From Tillus elongatus (Eukaryota > Arthropoda > Insecta > Coleoptera > Cleridae), in the NCBI GenBank assembly GCA_964006375.1, contig OZ023265.1, positions 150,822,769 to 150,886,768 of the forward strand: a DNA stretch of 64,000 nt, read 5' to 3'. Shown here piece after piece: positions 27,570 to 39,508 of the stretch. The notes under the pieces were generated by a model, which did not search any database, was not told where the DNA came from, and saw nothing but the letters and a program-made list of their open reading frames with translations. Position 1 is the stretch's first letter. Every line of letters starts with the position of its first letter. The translations under genes were made by a program, and so were the position numbers.

Positions 27570-29531
27570 ATGGTGCGTAAATACAAAAGAACGCTCACAA
27601 ATTGTCGAAATGGGAAGAACTATCGACCTTATATGTCTTATTCAAAAGAAAAATTAGAGCAGGCCGTCCAAGCAGTAAAACAAAAGAGACTAACTATTTT
27701 ACAAGCTGCCGAGCGATATTCGGTACCAAAATCCACTATTGGCCGACGAGTCCTCGATCAAAATATTAACTACAAACAACCTGGACGCCCCACTCTATTT
27801 TCAGAGGATGAAGAGCAAATAATAATTCATCATCTTAATATGGTGGCATCATGGGGGTTTCCCTTTGATTCACTGGATCTACGACTGTTGATGAAAACTT
27901 ACCTTGACAAGAAGGGAGTTCAGGAAGGGCGTCTAAGGGATAATTTACCAGGGAAGGATTGGGTTGCAGGATTTCTTAATCGTCATAAGGATCAAGTATC
28001 TAATAGACTATCAGCGAATATATCTTCAAAACGGGCTGCACTCTCCCATTACACGATTGATCGTTTTTTTGAAAATGCTGAACAAGTTTTAAAAACAGCA
28101 GATTCTTCTTTACTGATAAACTACGACGAGACGAATCTAACAGACAATCCTGGAGCCAAAAAATATATTGTGAAACGTGGCAGTAAATATCCAGAACGTG
28201 TCATAAATTCGACGAAAACTGCCATCAGCCTGATGTATGCCGGCACAGCAGATGGTCAACTATTGCCTATCTATGTAGTATATAAGGCAGAACATCTGTG
28301 GGATAGTTGGACCACGGGAGGTCCTTCCGGTACCAGGTACAATCGCTCACGAAGTGGCTGGTTCGACTCCGTTTGTTTCGAGGACTGGTTTTTTTCCATA
28401 GTTGTTCCATTTTGCAAAGACAAAGAAGGTCAGAAAATATTAGTGGGTGATAATTTGTCGTCGCATTTCTCACAAAAAGTCCTGAATGCCTGTAAAGAAC
28501 TGAATATAAAGTTTATTTGCTTACCAAGCAATGCGACCCACGTCTTACAACCTCTCGACGTAGCGTTTTACGCCCCTTTCAAAAAATATTGGAGATCAAT
28601 CCTTACCAATTGGAAAAAAACAGCAGGAAGACGCTCGACGACACTAACTAAAGATGCATTTCCAAAATTGTTGACGGAACTTCAGCAAGCACTAGATGAA
28701 AATGGAAAGGGTTCCCAAAACATAATTTCCGGTTTTAACAAAACTGGTCTTTATCCATTAAATCCAAATAGACCCAAGGAACGACTGCCTCAAAAGGAAA
28801 CAGGAGACAACGCATCTCTAGTGTCAGATTCTGTTATATCACTGCTCAGTGAAATGAGGGGCAATACTCCTGACCTCGCTAGCACTTCAAAACCAGCCAG
28901 GCGCAAAAGGATCTCCGTAGAGCCAGGAAAAAGCATCGGAGCCGAAGATATTGCTTCACCATCAACTTTGAAGCAAACGAAAGGAAAGACAGCAAAAAAG
29001 AGACGGGTGATCGATGATTCTTCTTCAAGTGAAGCTGAAGAAAACAACGACCCTAATATATTCACCCTTGATGACGACACTGATTCACTTGAAGAAGGTA
29101 TAGAACGTTACCCAATAGAACTTGAAGATGATGGATTTGAAGCAGAAGAACGAGAAGTTGGAGAATCTCAATTCGACTCTGATAGTAGCGACGACTTACC
29201 CTTGGCCCAGCTAGATATGAACAGGTTGCCTGAAGAAATCCCAGCAGTTGGTCAGTGGGTCGTAGTAGAGTACCAAACGAAGAAGAAAACTCGCCACTAC
29301 GTGGGACAAATTGAGGCCGTCGAAGAAGGCGAGGAAGGCCAAACGTTCCTAGTCGATTTTTTGAAGAAATCTAGTAAGACTGATAATTTTAAAAAACCTC
29401 CATCCAAAGATACCGATGTGATTTCATTAGACATGATTGTTAAGAAATTACAAGAACCCAAAGTAGATGGATCTGATAGCCGACGATTTTATGTGTTTCG
29501 TGAAAATTTGTCACGATTTACGTTCATTTGA
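27570..29531 (+). CDS. Pogo/Tigger-like DDE transposase, intact
   Basis: 653 codons. Residues about 22-65 form a Psq-type helix-turn-helix (YSKEKLEQAVQAVKQKR, then AAERYSVPKSTIGRRV). Residues about 75-165 match a CENP-B/Tc5-type DNA-binding domain (GKDWVAGFLNRHK). The DDE_1 catalytic domain follows, with Asp186 in NYDET, Asp294 in VGDNLSSH and Asp330 in LQPLDVAF, a DD35D spacing. Residues about 430-560 are acidic and serine-rich with basic clusters (KKRR) suited to nuclear import. Residues about 565-653 form a compact region (GQWVVVEYQTKKKTRHYVGQ) of the kind found at the end of related arthropod proteins. The start at 27570 is the first ATG and sits just after the acceptor-like site. A polyA-type aataaa follows near 29672. 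Expected to bind the TIRs and insert the element at TA. Confidence 0.93.
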   Translation: MVRKYKRTLTNCRNGKNYRPYMSYSKEKLEQAVQAVKQKRLTILQAAERYSVPKSTIGRRVLDQNINYKQPGRPTLFSEDEEQIIIHHLNMVASWGFPFDSLDLRLLMKTYLDKKGVQEGRLRDNLPGKDWVAGFLNRHKDQVSNRLSANISSKRAALSHYTIDRFFENAEQVLKTADSSLLINYDETNLTDNPGAKKYIVKRGSKYPERVINSTKTAISLMYAGTADGQLLPIYVVYKAEHLWDSWTTGGPSGTRYNRSRSGWFDSVCFEDWFFSIVVPFCKDKEGQKILVGDNLSSHFSQKVLNACKELNIKFICLPSNATHVLQPLDVAFYAPFKKYWRSILTNWKKTAGRRSTTLTKDAFPKLLTELQQALDENGKGSQNIISGFNKTGLYPLNPNRPKERLPQKETGDNASLVSDSVISLLSEMRGNTPDLASTSKPARRKRISVEPGKSIGAEDIASPSTLKQTKGKTAKKRRVIDDSSSSEAEENNDPNIFTLDDDTDSLEEGIERYPIELEDDGFEAEEREVGESQFDSDSSDDLPLAQLDMNRLPEEIPAVGQWVVVEYQTKKKTRHYVGQIEAVEEGEEGQTFLVDFLKKSSKTDNFKKPPSKDTDVISLDMIVKKLQEPKVDGSDSRRFYVFRENLSRFTFI

Positions 29532-29963
29532 GTTTTTTTTTTTAAGTTTTTAGGTGCTTAAAAAGTGCAATATTTTTTTTAGTTTTTTTCTACCAAAAGA
29601 ATTGTTTTAATTTTCACAAAAAACGTTTATATGTATTTTTTATATGTATTTCTTTTATAAAGAATGATGGTAAATAAAAAACCATCGAGTATTTTGTTTT
29701 TTTAAAAGTTCAATTTGCTTCCCAAATATCCCAACAGACAGCGTTATTCGGTTAATGCATGTTTTAGAGGCAATTCCCAAATATCACCACCGCATGGGGT
29801 TATTTGGGAAAATACTTTTTAAAAATATATAGACCCCCACCGTGATAGTAGGGGTGTCATAATTGCAGTGAAGGTAGCCTATACCTATGTCTTTCCAAAA
29901 TAAATCAGAAAGCAAATATCGCTGCATGCACCTGGAATCTACAACCAAAAAACCTTAAAAAAT

Positions 29964-30215
<252 letters not shown>

Positions 30216-31011
30216 TACGATGTGTGAGTTTTTGCTTAGAAATTGATTGTAAAATTATAAACTTACTATTTTGTATGTGTACAAATACATACGTACTAAA
30301 CATTATATACAAAAATTATGTACCTACTCATTGTAGTAGCCCAGTGTGCTATTTTACAATTCCATTATAAGACGTAGGTGTTTTTTTGTGTTAAAAATCG
30401 ATTGCAAAAATTATAAATCTGCTATTGTGTACAATACCTAACTAAAACAAAAACTCATGCATCTTAAATAATAGTATTATTTATAATAGGTATATAATAA
30501 CATATTTACCTGAAATAGATTCTTTTCAATAATATAATAACCTTGACTTTTCGCTGAACCGCTCATTCGGTTGCAACAATTAATCTTGCAACAATAACTA
30601 CTGATTGTATTTGTATATCCGCATATAATCAAGAGAATCTTGCAAACTCATAAATGACATAATGGTGGTGTAAGTATACTTTATTTAGCTAGAGTTATCG
30701 AGGAAAGCCAATCATATTAACACTCATTTATAATCTGGCTTACGCTTATTGTAGTAGTTATTAAGATTGCAGATAGTAATTAGCAATTTATACTAAAAGA
30801 ACAATCACGTTCCTCAATAATTAGCGTTTGGTGAAATTAAAACGCGTCTGCTTTACAACACATGTTCTCTAGAAACCTTTTGACACCTTGACTGGATAAT
30901 AACTATGTTTCTTATATTATAAAAAAGTAACATTTAGAAAAATTATAAATAATAAGCATGCGAACCGATATATGAGGATAACACACACACGACCTAATAG
31001 ATCGGTTTTAT
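30216..31011. other. Unassigned AT-rich interval
   Basis: No gene found. Near 30230-30300 and 30370-30430 a phrase (ttgattgtaaaattataaac... / gattgcaaaaattataaatc) recurs, suggesting a small diverged duplication. Confidence 0.4.
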
Positions 31012-31103
31012 TCGGTTTCTTTAACTTCGGCCTATTCCCGCGAATATGACCAATCAACGACGCCAGGAAACTGTTTCACCTCACCGCCCTAGAAACTTTG
31101 CTG
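31012..31103 (-). mobile_element. tRNA-derived SINE fragment, copy 5
   Basis: Only the 3' end of the body is present (ttctttaacttcggcctatt, accaatcaacgacgccagg). It is truncated at about 31103. Confidence 0.7.
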
Positions 31104-31440
31104 CGGTGCTGCAGAACAACCAAAAATTCAACAACATTATTCCTAATTGGAGGAAACCAATAAAATCCTATTTTTTTGGCGGAAAATAGATACGTTGTTG
31201 TTTGAAAGCTCGCGGTTCTTTGGCGTTGAAGATTTAAGCAGACGACCAAGCGCCAGACGCCAGTCCCAGTCAGTCAATGAAATAATGCAAGTCTCCTAGG
31301 GCGGTCAAAGAAGTCGCTGTCTAATATCGTTGTTCTGCGAGCTCGATTACGAGCGGTTCGACGGGCACCCAGCCATCGGACGGCTTCGGAACCGCCAAAT
31401 GTACGCTAGAAAAGAGCTGCATATTTCGCAGTTCGCAACT
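31104..31440. other. GC-richer unassigned segment
   Basis: Visibly higher G+C than its surroundings (for example gacgaccaagcgccagacgc and gcccaccagccatcgg-like runs). It directly precedes the DSCGGQN relic. No function can be read. It could be the 5' part of the same relic or its former promoter region. Confidence 0.3.
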
Positions 31441-31449
31441 TTCATTTAG

Positions 31450-32324
31450 CAAGGATGCATCTGTATATGTATAATGTATATTATATATCGCTACTGCGCG
31501 TGAAACGAGTGGTGAATCGTTTTACAAAAGGCAACTCTGGACGTTCAATCTCACTGTACATGATTGTGACACTTCTCAGGCATTATGTTACCTATGGTAT
31601 GAATCAGTGGCAAAAAGAGGTGGAAATGATATTGGCTCTTGTATTTACAGGTTTTTAATGAGAGATTTAGAAGTGGAAGGTAGTCACCTAATTATTTTGA
31701 TTCATGCGGCGGACAAAATAAAAATAGCCATGTGGCAGCAGCGTGTAGCTTACAAAATTCTGAGCGCCTCAAAATCATAGATCACAAATTCTTGCTCCCG
31801 GGTCACACCCATATGGAGTGCGACACAGACCATAGTCTAATCGAAAAAAAGAGAAAGAAATTCATTGGAAAAATTGAACATCCCCACGATTGGGCTCAGC
31901 TTATTCATCAAGTAGGTAGAAAAAATCAATTCGTAGGTATTGAAATGGTGAGATATTTGGATCTTCATTAACTAATAGAAAATTGAATCAATGTTGAGAC
32001 AAATTTAATTGGAGAGAAGTACACTGGATTCGTTACAAAGAAAGTAGACAAGTTCTATTCTACAAAAATTCCTTAGATGAAAATGAAAGTTTCAAAGAAT
32101 TAAGTTTCGAGAAGCGAGGAAAAGGCAATAACAGTAACAACATTTTAACTCCAAAACAGGCGTATGCAAGACCAGTTTCAATTACTGTTGAAAAGAAACA
32201 AAATCTCATGGAGCTTTTCCCATATATTTCGAAATCCTTGTGGGATTTTTACCAAAACCTTGTAACATCAGATGATGAAATTGATGCATTCCCGGATGCA
32301 TCATCTGATGAAGAGGAACTTTAG
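31450..32324 (+). pseudogene. Relic of a repetitive insect gene family with DSCGGQN motif
   Basis: Three frames together give a continuous protein-like reading. SGESFYKRQLWTFNLTVHDC and SVAKRGGNDIGSCIYRFL lead to DSCGGQNKNSHVAAACS at about 31704-31755. Then come LKIIDHKFLLPGHTHMECDT, DHSLIEKKRKKF and HPHDWAQLI, and after a one-base frame change near 31975 a C-terminal part FNWREVHWIRYKESRQVLFY, LMELFPYISKSLWDFYQNLV and an acidic end SDDEIDAFPDASSDEEEL with stop at 32322. The DSCGGQN-N and GHTHMECDxDH patterns recur in uncharacterised multi-copy insect proteins that are probably transposon-derived. At least two frame breaks, so dead. Confidence 0.65.
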
Positions 32325-33229
32325 TTATTATCAGAATCCATGTATTTCAATTTTATTTGCAGCTGTTAACAAGAATCTTTTGTGCGTTTTGCATTAATTT
32401 TAATACCATGTAAAACGAGTTATGAAGAGCATTACCATTGGTGCAAAAAGAGATAAGTCAATCAAACGTTACTTTCATACTTTTTTTCTCTAAAATAGCA
32501 TTGAATATGTCTTCTATAGTTATTTATACACTGCTGCAAATGAACTAACCCACAAGACATACTTTCGTTGTATAGAGACTGCTTTGTTATTGTTTAGTTA
32601 TTTTATTGTTGTAACTGTTATTATAGTTATTATACGCTAGTTCTATTTGTATGTTAAATATTGACATACATCACGTAGACATTGTGAAACCCTCATCCGT
32701 CATCTGTGTTTCATTTTATTTTCAATTTGATGAATTCTTTGATCAAAACATCATAACATAGCAAACAGATATTTATTTGTAGTTGTCATGATTTCGTACT
32801 AATTCAATTTTTATCTGTCTGAGAATGCTGTCAAGCAGCAAAACTAGTCACATAAACGTTGAAGAACATCCAAGAACAACTAGAATTCATAAGGGTCTCT
32901 TGCTCCAGTTAGCATACGCGCTGGCTACGCCCTTCACATATAGAAACGAAACCCAACAGTGAAGCCAGAGAAGTAGTCTCCAAGTCTGTATGGAGTATGG
33001 ACCAGTTTCACCAAGTAAGGGCAACAACAATCAATGAATATACGTGCCCGAGACACTTACAAAAGGAAGATAGCTGCCACATCGTGCCAAAATCGGCGCA
33101 TGTAATAGTACCTATGTATAAATATGTTGTGCAGTTAAAAAAATGGTTAGAATAAACCCTGCTTCTTGCTCAAAATATGTAGAAATGCCGTGCAATTACA
33201 AGATCAAAAATAGTAAAATTAATGTAATG
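32325..33229. other. Unassigned interval with a Rep-A scrap
   Basis: No gene. Around 33005-33110 the words agacacttacaaaaggaaga and caaaatcggcgcat recall the Rep-A central block. Confidence 0.4.
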
Positions 33230-33325
33230 AATGAAGATAGGAACCTGTGATGGGCACTAATAAGTACGATTTAGAGAACCCAATTCATCACATTAGTGTT
33301 TAGATTCAGGAAGTTAGCGTAACTG
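33230..33325. repeat. Half copy of the hammerhead foldback family
   Basis: gaagataggaacctgtgatg, gcactaataagtacga and agagaacccaattcatcaca match one arm of the elements at 5245-5482 and 63596-63895. A decayed core (gaagttagcgtaactgaac) follows. No complete hammerhead is left. Confidence 0.55.
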
Positions 33326-33378
33326 AACATTTCATAGATGGAAATCTACAAATACCAATTAGGTTCTAGAGAAACGTA

Positions 33379-33760
33379 GGCCTAGATTTTATTAAGCCCA
33401 TTCCTAGGGGTTACCAAATTTTTGTAATAGTTTATTATTACAGGCGTTATAAAAAATATTAGGGAGAGCAAAGTGGCTGCAAATATAGTTAAAATATTGC
33501 AAGAGGTTTTCACTCGACTAGATTATTTACAATCTCTCTAAACATTTAACAATAGTGGGCAAGTTGTCTAATGCAGTAAAAATTTTCAATCACCAATGTG
33601 AAAATAATGTATATAAAAATGTAATCCCTCATTGGCTCCAACAAAATTGCAAGATGGACAACATTGTCAAAATAAAGACATATTAAAAATATTCAGAAAG
33701 TTGAAAAAGAATAATTGAAAATGAGAGCTGTTTAATTACTTACCCCACACAATAGAAACC
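33379..33760 (+). pseudogene. Gypsy-type integrase fragment
   Basis: Broken frames read VGLDFIKPIPRGYQIFVIVY with YYRRYK, then AANIVKILQEVFTRLDYL, then NVIPHWLQQNCKM and ILKIFRKLKKNN. This is the order of a Gypsy/K02A2.6-like integrase core (first Asp in the VGLDFI motif, the PHWPQQNGxVER region near its end). The region around the second Asp is deleted. Dead fragment. Confidence 0.65.
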
Positions 33761-35035
33761 AATATTGAAAATGTAACTGTAGATAGTTTAAACAAATATA
33801 TGTCCATATTTACTTATAATGTAGTATATTTTTTTAATTTTCTATGTTTATTGATAGCATTAGTCTATTTATTTGTTATTTTCTGAAATTAGTCTAATAT
33901 TTGTTTCGTTATAATAAATACCAACCATCATGGCCTACTTGTAAGGACGTCATCGATTTACTAGCAAGTCTTGTTGTCAAGGTGGTGTTGGTGTTGGACT
34001 ATAATAATAATTAAACAACTTCATTGTCTGCTGCCGACTTTAGTGTTTTCAATTAATTGTTTATTTCCTATAAATAATGCTGTGAGAAGGAATCATTAGT
34101 TTTTATCATAAACAATCTTTAAGTGTTGTGAAAATCGTTAAATATACACTAACTAGTTAAGTGAAAATAAAATAATAACACTCACTTCATACTAGGTACC
34201 TGTTTATTAGATAAAAGTCGAAGTAAAATAAAATTGATCATTTGCCTAACACCTTTGTTAAATTGAATTGTAAATTTATTCCTATTACATACTATCCATT
34301 AGGGTTACTGAACGGCTGAACGGTACTTATTTCTTATTTTTAGACATACCACGTAAACCGACCTTCCCATGATCATAGAGAAACTAAGCCCAGTGGCTCA
34401 GTTTCTTTATGATTGTTGTTATTGATTTTATTGCAGTGAGTAGAATGCCTCCGTCCACAACTAGGCATTTTGTACTTTGTGACGTCAAAAATAATGAATT
34501 TGAAGAGCGGCCCAAAAACTAAGCAGACCGATAAGAGGTGTAGAAATTTCTCGAATTTATAAAAGATGCGTAGGATACTGGGTGGTGTGTCAAAGTAAAA
34601 ATTAATGAAACGAAAAGAAAATTTAGATCTGAGAAACGCTGCAAATAATATATATGAAATATTCCATGTATAAGACAAAAACTAGACTTTTTTATTGAAA
34701 ATTCTCTTCAACCCAATGGGATATTGGCGAGAGGTAATATTTACCACAAAAAAGCTTATTACGTTACAAAATAATTACAGTATAAACTCATTTAAAGATG
34801 TGCCATAATGATGCACGCTATTGTATTGTTCAATGAAGATTTCGGTCCAAAGGCTTGTTCAATTGTAGATTTTGGATCAGCATAAATATGAAGAGCATAT
34901 TTTGATATATGAAAATAAAGAAAAAATAACAAAAACGAGGCTCACTGATAAAAACGTTGCTAGAATAGCGTAGGGCAGGTAGATGCTTACTGAAGGACGG
35001 ATAAATTTGTTGAACATACTTTGAAACATAGTGGT
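33761..35035. other. Unassigned interval
   Basis: No gene supported. A - strand ORF near 34373-34678 lacks any family signature. Confidence 0.4.
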
Positions 35036-35160
35036 TGAGTTCACCAGATGCCAGCAGTTCTGTTGTTATGTCAAAAAATGTTGACACAATGTTGATATTT
35101 GTCAACATTATTTGACATAACATAATGGAGCTGCTGGCAGCTACTGGCGCCTGGTTAACT
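35036..35160. repeat. Imperfect inverted repeat
   Basis: Arms 35036-35087 and 35101-35160 pair imperfectly: tgccagcag with ctgctggca, ttatgtcaaa with tttgacataa, aatgttgac with gtcaacatt, around a short loop. A hairpin of about 125 bases, either MITE-like or a structured RNA. A 150-codon - strand ORF across it (34830-35282) is not recognised and may be chance. Confidence 0.6.
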
Positions 35161-35939
35161 CGCCCAATTACTTTCGGATCACAATATGTGAAGGGCAGAT
35201 ACTCGGAAAGAAGTAAGCAAGCAGGGTAAAAGGATTTTTCCAAGAACATTGAACAGATTATTACTGAAGCAACATAAAACATTGAACCAAAAACCGCTGA
35301 AGACTATCGAGGTCATGGTTGTGACGATGAGGCGACATGACTATTAATTTATAATGACATTATGTAAATCTATAGGGCTAGTGACTATTATCCACAAACA
35401 AAAAGACCTGAAAGTTACAGGCAAACATGTTACAAATCTTCTTAATTATTTGAGTTTTCAAATTTGGGGGAAAACAAGAAAATTTGGTTTAAAAGTATAC
35501 CTGTAAACACAATAATGCAAGTTTTAATAATATAACATGGTGTCAGATCAATTTTTTTAAGAAAATGCAGCAAAAGGTAATTCTTGCTTTCGCTAGTTTA
35601 TCATAAAAGCAATTATCCATAAAATAGACAATTTGCATGTTTTTTTAATCGCACCTGATAGACATCCCACAAAAATGATTTTTAATATTTTTTTAATTTC
35701 ACATACTACAAAATAAGGATGAAAAAAATATTTAAAAATGTCAATTTCATAATTGATTTCAAACACTACTATTTTGCCGTCATGATCTGTGACGGCACTG
35801 GACAGTACAATAATAGTCAACAATGAACTTGCTGAGTTTATCTCCTGAGTTGCTAGTTATTGATTGCATCTTGGCTTCTCCACGGGATCTTATTTGATAA
35901 TATGGAAAATTAAGCTTATATAAATACTATATAGTACCA
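35161..35939. other. Unassigned interval
   Basis: No gene or defined repeat seen. Confidence 0.35.
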
Positions 35940-36107
35940 ATGTCTACAAATACGACTATAAAAACTCCAAAGAAACAATTTTTAATTGTTCCAAAAGTGG
36001 CTCATGATAGAAAGCAATGGTGCAAAGTTATAAAGCGGGATGAAAGGAAAAATCCAGCAAAGTTATCTGAGAAAACCGCCTTATATTGTTTTGAAGACCA
36101 TTTTACT
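35940..36107 (+). pseudogene. THAP-domain exon remnant
   Basis: Reads NTTIKTPKKQFLIVPKV, RKQWCKVIKRDE, SEKTALYCFEDHFT, matching the THAP zinc-binding DNA-binding domain after its first cysteines, and is followed by a strong donor (ACT|GTAAGT at 36108). The expected C-x-V-P-x-C start appears as YIVPMS, that is, both N-terminal zinc ligands are replaced, so the fold should be compromised. It could be the first exon of a P-element or of a host THAP gene. The P-element core at 37795 lies on the opposite strand, so they are not one gene in the present arrangement. Confidence 0.55.
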
Positions 36108-37535
36108 GTAAGTACCTCTTCATTTTCACAATGAATATTAGTGATATAAGGTTAAAATCCTTATCATACGTTATTAGTTTGGTTGTAATTTCCATGTGGT
36201 CAAGGTATGTTTATCTGTACATATCAAATATTAACTTTACATATTACTCCTAGTATTAACAACCGTCAAAAATCATGGTTATTAATTAACGAAATTATTT
36301 AGCTTTGCTTCCATTAATTATCTGTAATTAAATCAGACAACATTGTTCTATCAAAAAGAATGATGGCATCATAAATGAGTCAATTCTTGGCAAATTATCT
36401 GATTGCGCCTGTTGAAAACCATTGTCTCCCATTTTTTACGCACACTTTACATTCAACTAGAAGAAACGCAATAAACGAACAAAATTCACCACTATGTTGA
36501 GAAACAAGCGACTATAATTATCGTACCATAAGGCAAATGTAAACACGATATTTATTTACTATCCAACTACGTCACGACAAATAGCAGAAGGTGCGCGGGC
36601 ACACGATAATAATTCATTTTTTTTTAAATACTTTTTCTGTCTACTATATATGTTTTTGGGTATTTTAATGCATGTAATAATGTTCTGTGTAGGAAAAACT
36701 ATTAGGTAAATGTTAAATTCATGTAATGGAAAATCCATGCAAATTGTCTATTGTATCTTAGAATATGCACAAGCTTTTATAAGCTTCCGTATTTATTGTA
36801 ATGCTTTGTATAAGCAAAACAAAAAACAAGAATAAAGTAAGGTAACGTTTAATGAAAATCTTGCATTAACAACATTAAATTGAAGATATCCATTAAAATT
36901 TGAAGTTAATTTATTCTCAATAACTGCGTATTACCTATAGTATGATGTAAAACAGATATTTATAACAGTAGATTAAACGAAAAGGCACCTATACTAGATG
37001 TTAACAGTAAACTACTGCCATGTAAATTTAAAAGAAAAATCGTTTTGTGGAGTTTCATGAAATATCTATACATTACATTAATTTCACCTGAGTTCCCTTA
37101 TTTTGCAGTTTAGTAATAAATATTGAGAAACTATCGATTACAAACTAAAAACACTTTCCACCAGCAAAAATACATATTTCTCTAAAAAGTGGTTTATGTT
37201 CATTTTTTCACTTATTACAATACTAAGTGAATAATATAGTCTGTAGAATTTACATTTAAAGTACCGTATAAAATATGTTTTCTAGTCTGTGTTCTGCCCT
37301 TATTCGTTATTGTGTAGTTACCTTTGACTATCTACCTACGGTTAGACCAGGCATCACCCAATGCGATGCGTTGCAATGTTTGAAACCAACATTGAATAAA
37401 ATGTTTGTTTACATGGTCCTCGACACCATAATAGGCGTCTCGCGAAATTTTCATAAATACGATTAAAATAATAAAATAAAGTTTAAAAGATGTTTAACTA
37501 CCTATACATTATTTAAGTATACTATTAACTAAAAA
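36108..37535. other. Unassigned AT-rich interval
   Basis: Long stretch without a supported gene. Short ORFs (for example near 37275) show no family signature. Confidence 0.4.
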
Positions 37536-37700
37536 GTCTGGACGCAGCAAGTGCGTTATGGTAGTGAATTTTTATAGAAATGATTTCTCGAATAAAATGT
37601 TCGAAAGTCTTAATGTTGCAATGTTGTGATCTCGTCACAAGCGATTTTTTTCTATGCAAATTCAGTAAAAAGTGTTTTCAACAAAAAATTAAGAAAAAAC
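37536..37700 (+). repeat. X end fragment
   Basis: Starts with tctggacgcagcaagtgcg and gttatggtagtgaattttt; the remainder resembles the left part of X only. No partner end nearby. Confidence 0.5.
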
Positions 37701-37794
37701 CTTGCAGCTCTACCAGTTTTTCTAGAAATGACCACCTGATTTGTCTGCTGCCATGTTTTATAGATCTGCAACTTACCGGATAATTTCTTATTAA

Positions 37795-38640
37795 TTACAT
37801 CATGTGGCAAGCATCTAGGAAAATATATACATTTTCATTGGTTACAGGATGCGGCAAATAAGCCTTTAAACCTTCTTGAATAAATGTATCTAAATTTGCT
37901 CCCAAACATTTAACCATGCTTATATTTGCAGCTGCTCCATCAAAACTTACGGAAGTAACGACTATTCTTGCTTGATGGATAAAACTTAAAGCCCGATTAA
38001 ATAATAGGCTTGCTTTTTATTCACGAGAAATGCCAGCTAGGAAGAAATAACCCACTGGAACTTTCCAGTGGCCATTTAAAGCAACTAATAAGAAAAGCAA
38101 AACTTCTTTAGCCACTGGAAGCTCGTTTGAATTATTCATATCTACGCCAATATCTACGTTACCACAAAACTTTTTTTTCTGTGCACTCAACTTGACGTCT
38201 TATGAACATCTCGTCGATGACTAGGTATTTAACAAAGTATTTTGCGACCTTTTTAAGCTGCTTCTCGTATTTATGAATCCAAAACCGCTAATGCTTCTTT
38301 GCAGAATCCAGGAACAATTTAGAAATAGCTCGAGGATGTGGCAAATATTTCATAAATTTTTCTCGAACGTAATTATAAACTTTGTTTGAATAAAAATTTA
38401 GGGTAATAGTAAACGACATTACGTTTGGTAAATAGTTCCGTTGTGGACATTTTAAAAGCTGTTTAATCAGATCTATTTGTGTGGGTAAAGAGGCCCAAAA
38501 TATTATAAGCAATGATATAAATTCAATAACACTCAAAAGTGAGACGTTCAGGGATGTTTCTGTATTTTCCGTAAAAGCAATACGACTTTTAAAATTCTCA
38601 ATCAGCGATTTTTGGTGAAAAACTCTTAAGACGTCTTTTC
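37795..38640 (-). pseudogene. P-element / THAP9-like transposase relic
   Basis: Reading from 38640 down: VIEFISLLIIFWASLPTQ, FTITLNFYSNKVYNYVREKF, YLPHPRAIS (the segment before the RNase H fold), VIDEMFIRRQVE (catalytic Asp region), GNVDIGVDM, LLFLLVALNGHWKVPVGYFF, LAGIS, then after a stop near 38020 ARIVVTSVSFDGAAANISM and VYIFLDACHMM. These are signature motifs of P-element-type transposases. At least one internal stop and a frame change are present, and both the THAP domain and C-terminus are absent from this strand. Dead copy. Confidence 0.8.
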
Positions 38641-39062
38641 TGTTGGCGCAATATATTTATTTTCCTCTTTTGTTTTTTTATAACTCGTTTAGCAATATAC
38701 CATTTTTTAAAGATGTTTTTGGACTTCCTGATAAACTGGAAATATCTACAAAATAACGAATATTTTTTCCTAAAAAATGGACGATATTTGATAAGTTTTC
38801 AGTGAACGGACTATAATTTTTAAAAAAAAGTTTCTAGTATTTTTCCCTCAATTCTAAGTGCAGGCATATTAACTTACTTTTGACCTGGAGTAATGTTATC
38901 TTTTGATGTTAATTCAGGAGGACTGCCAAGTCAGGACGTGTTGAGCATGATAGTTCCAAGGCAGTGAGAGTTGATGATTTATCTCTATTTTCTTCAAAAC
39001 TATGACTGCAATTTTTATCGGGTAATTTATTAATTTTAAAAATAATAAAGTTTTACAAAATA
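38641..39062. other. Unassigned interval left of BEL
   Basis: Possibly the decayed N-terminal continuation of the P-element relic. No clear motif. Confidence 0.3.
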
Positions 39063-39067
39063 GGAAG

Positions 39068-39491
39068 TGTTCATGCTCGTTGTTCTGTCACTTTTAAATT
39101 CAAATGTCGCGCGCTACACTGACATAGAGTAAGTGTTACTAATGGTTTCCGCCAGAAGACCAGAGAGGGGGAAGAAGAATGAGAGAAGGGAGAGAAGCTT
39201 GCATCCCTCTGCCACTTGTTTTTGAGTCCTTGAAGAGGCAAGAGGTCTCGAGAAAGCGAATTGCTTTCAACCCCTTGAAGAGACACGAGGTCTCTAAATA
39301 TCCATTGTGTTTGTAAGTCCTTTGGGAGACACGAGGTCCCTAGAGGTGTTGTGTGTGAATACAGAAAAACGAAGCTTATGTTCCTGCATTATTGGAGAAT
39401 AAAGGTAGGTAACTTTGCTTATTGTCAGTGCCCTATTTGTTCTGTTTTTTTTTTGTTATTCATTATAAAATAAATACACGTGGTATTTACA
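39068..39491 (+). repeat. BEL 5' LTR
   Basis: Starts TGTTCATGCTCG and ends GTATTTACA. Contains an aataaa near 39399 and G-rich repeated words (gagacacgaggtc twice). No difference from the 3' LTR was found by eye. Confidence 0.95.
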
Positions 39492-39493
39492 TT

Positions 39494-39508
39494 TGGCCCA
39501 TCGACCGG
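39494..39508 (+). promoter_or_regulatory. BEL primer binding site candidate
   Basis: TGGCCCATCGACCGG lies two bases after the LTR. A TGG start is expected for pairing with a tRNA CCA end. The tRNA species could not be identified. Confidence 0.6.

Noticed and set aside
34830..35282. 150-codon - strand ORF
   Set aside because: It runs through an inverted repeat, is rich in Phe/Ile/Tyr as expected from AT-rich DNA, and shows no recognisable motif. Not called as a gene.
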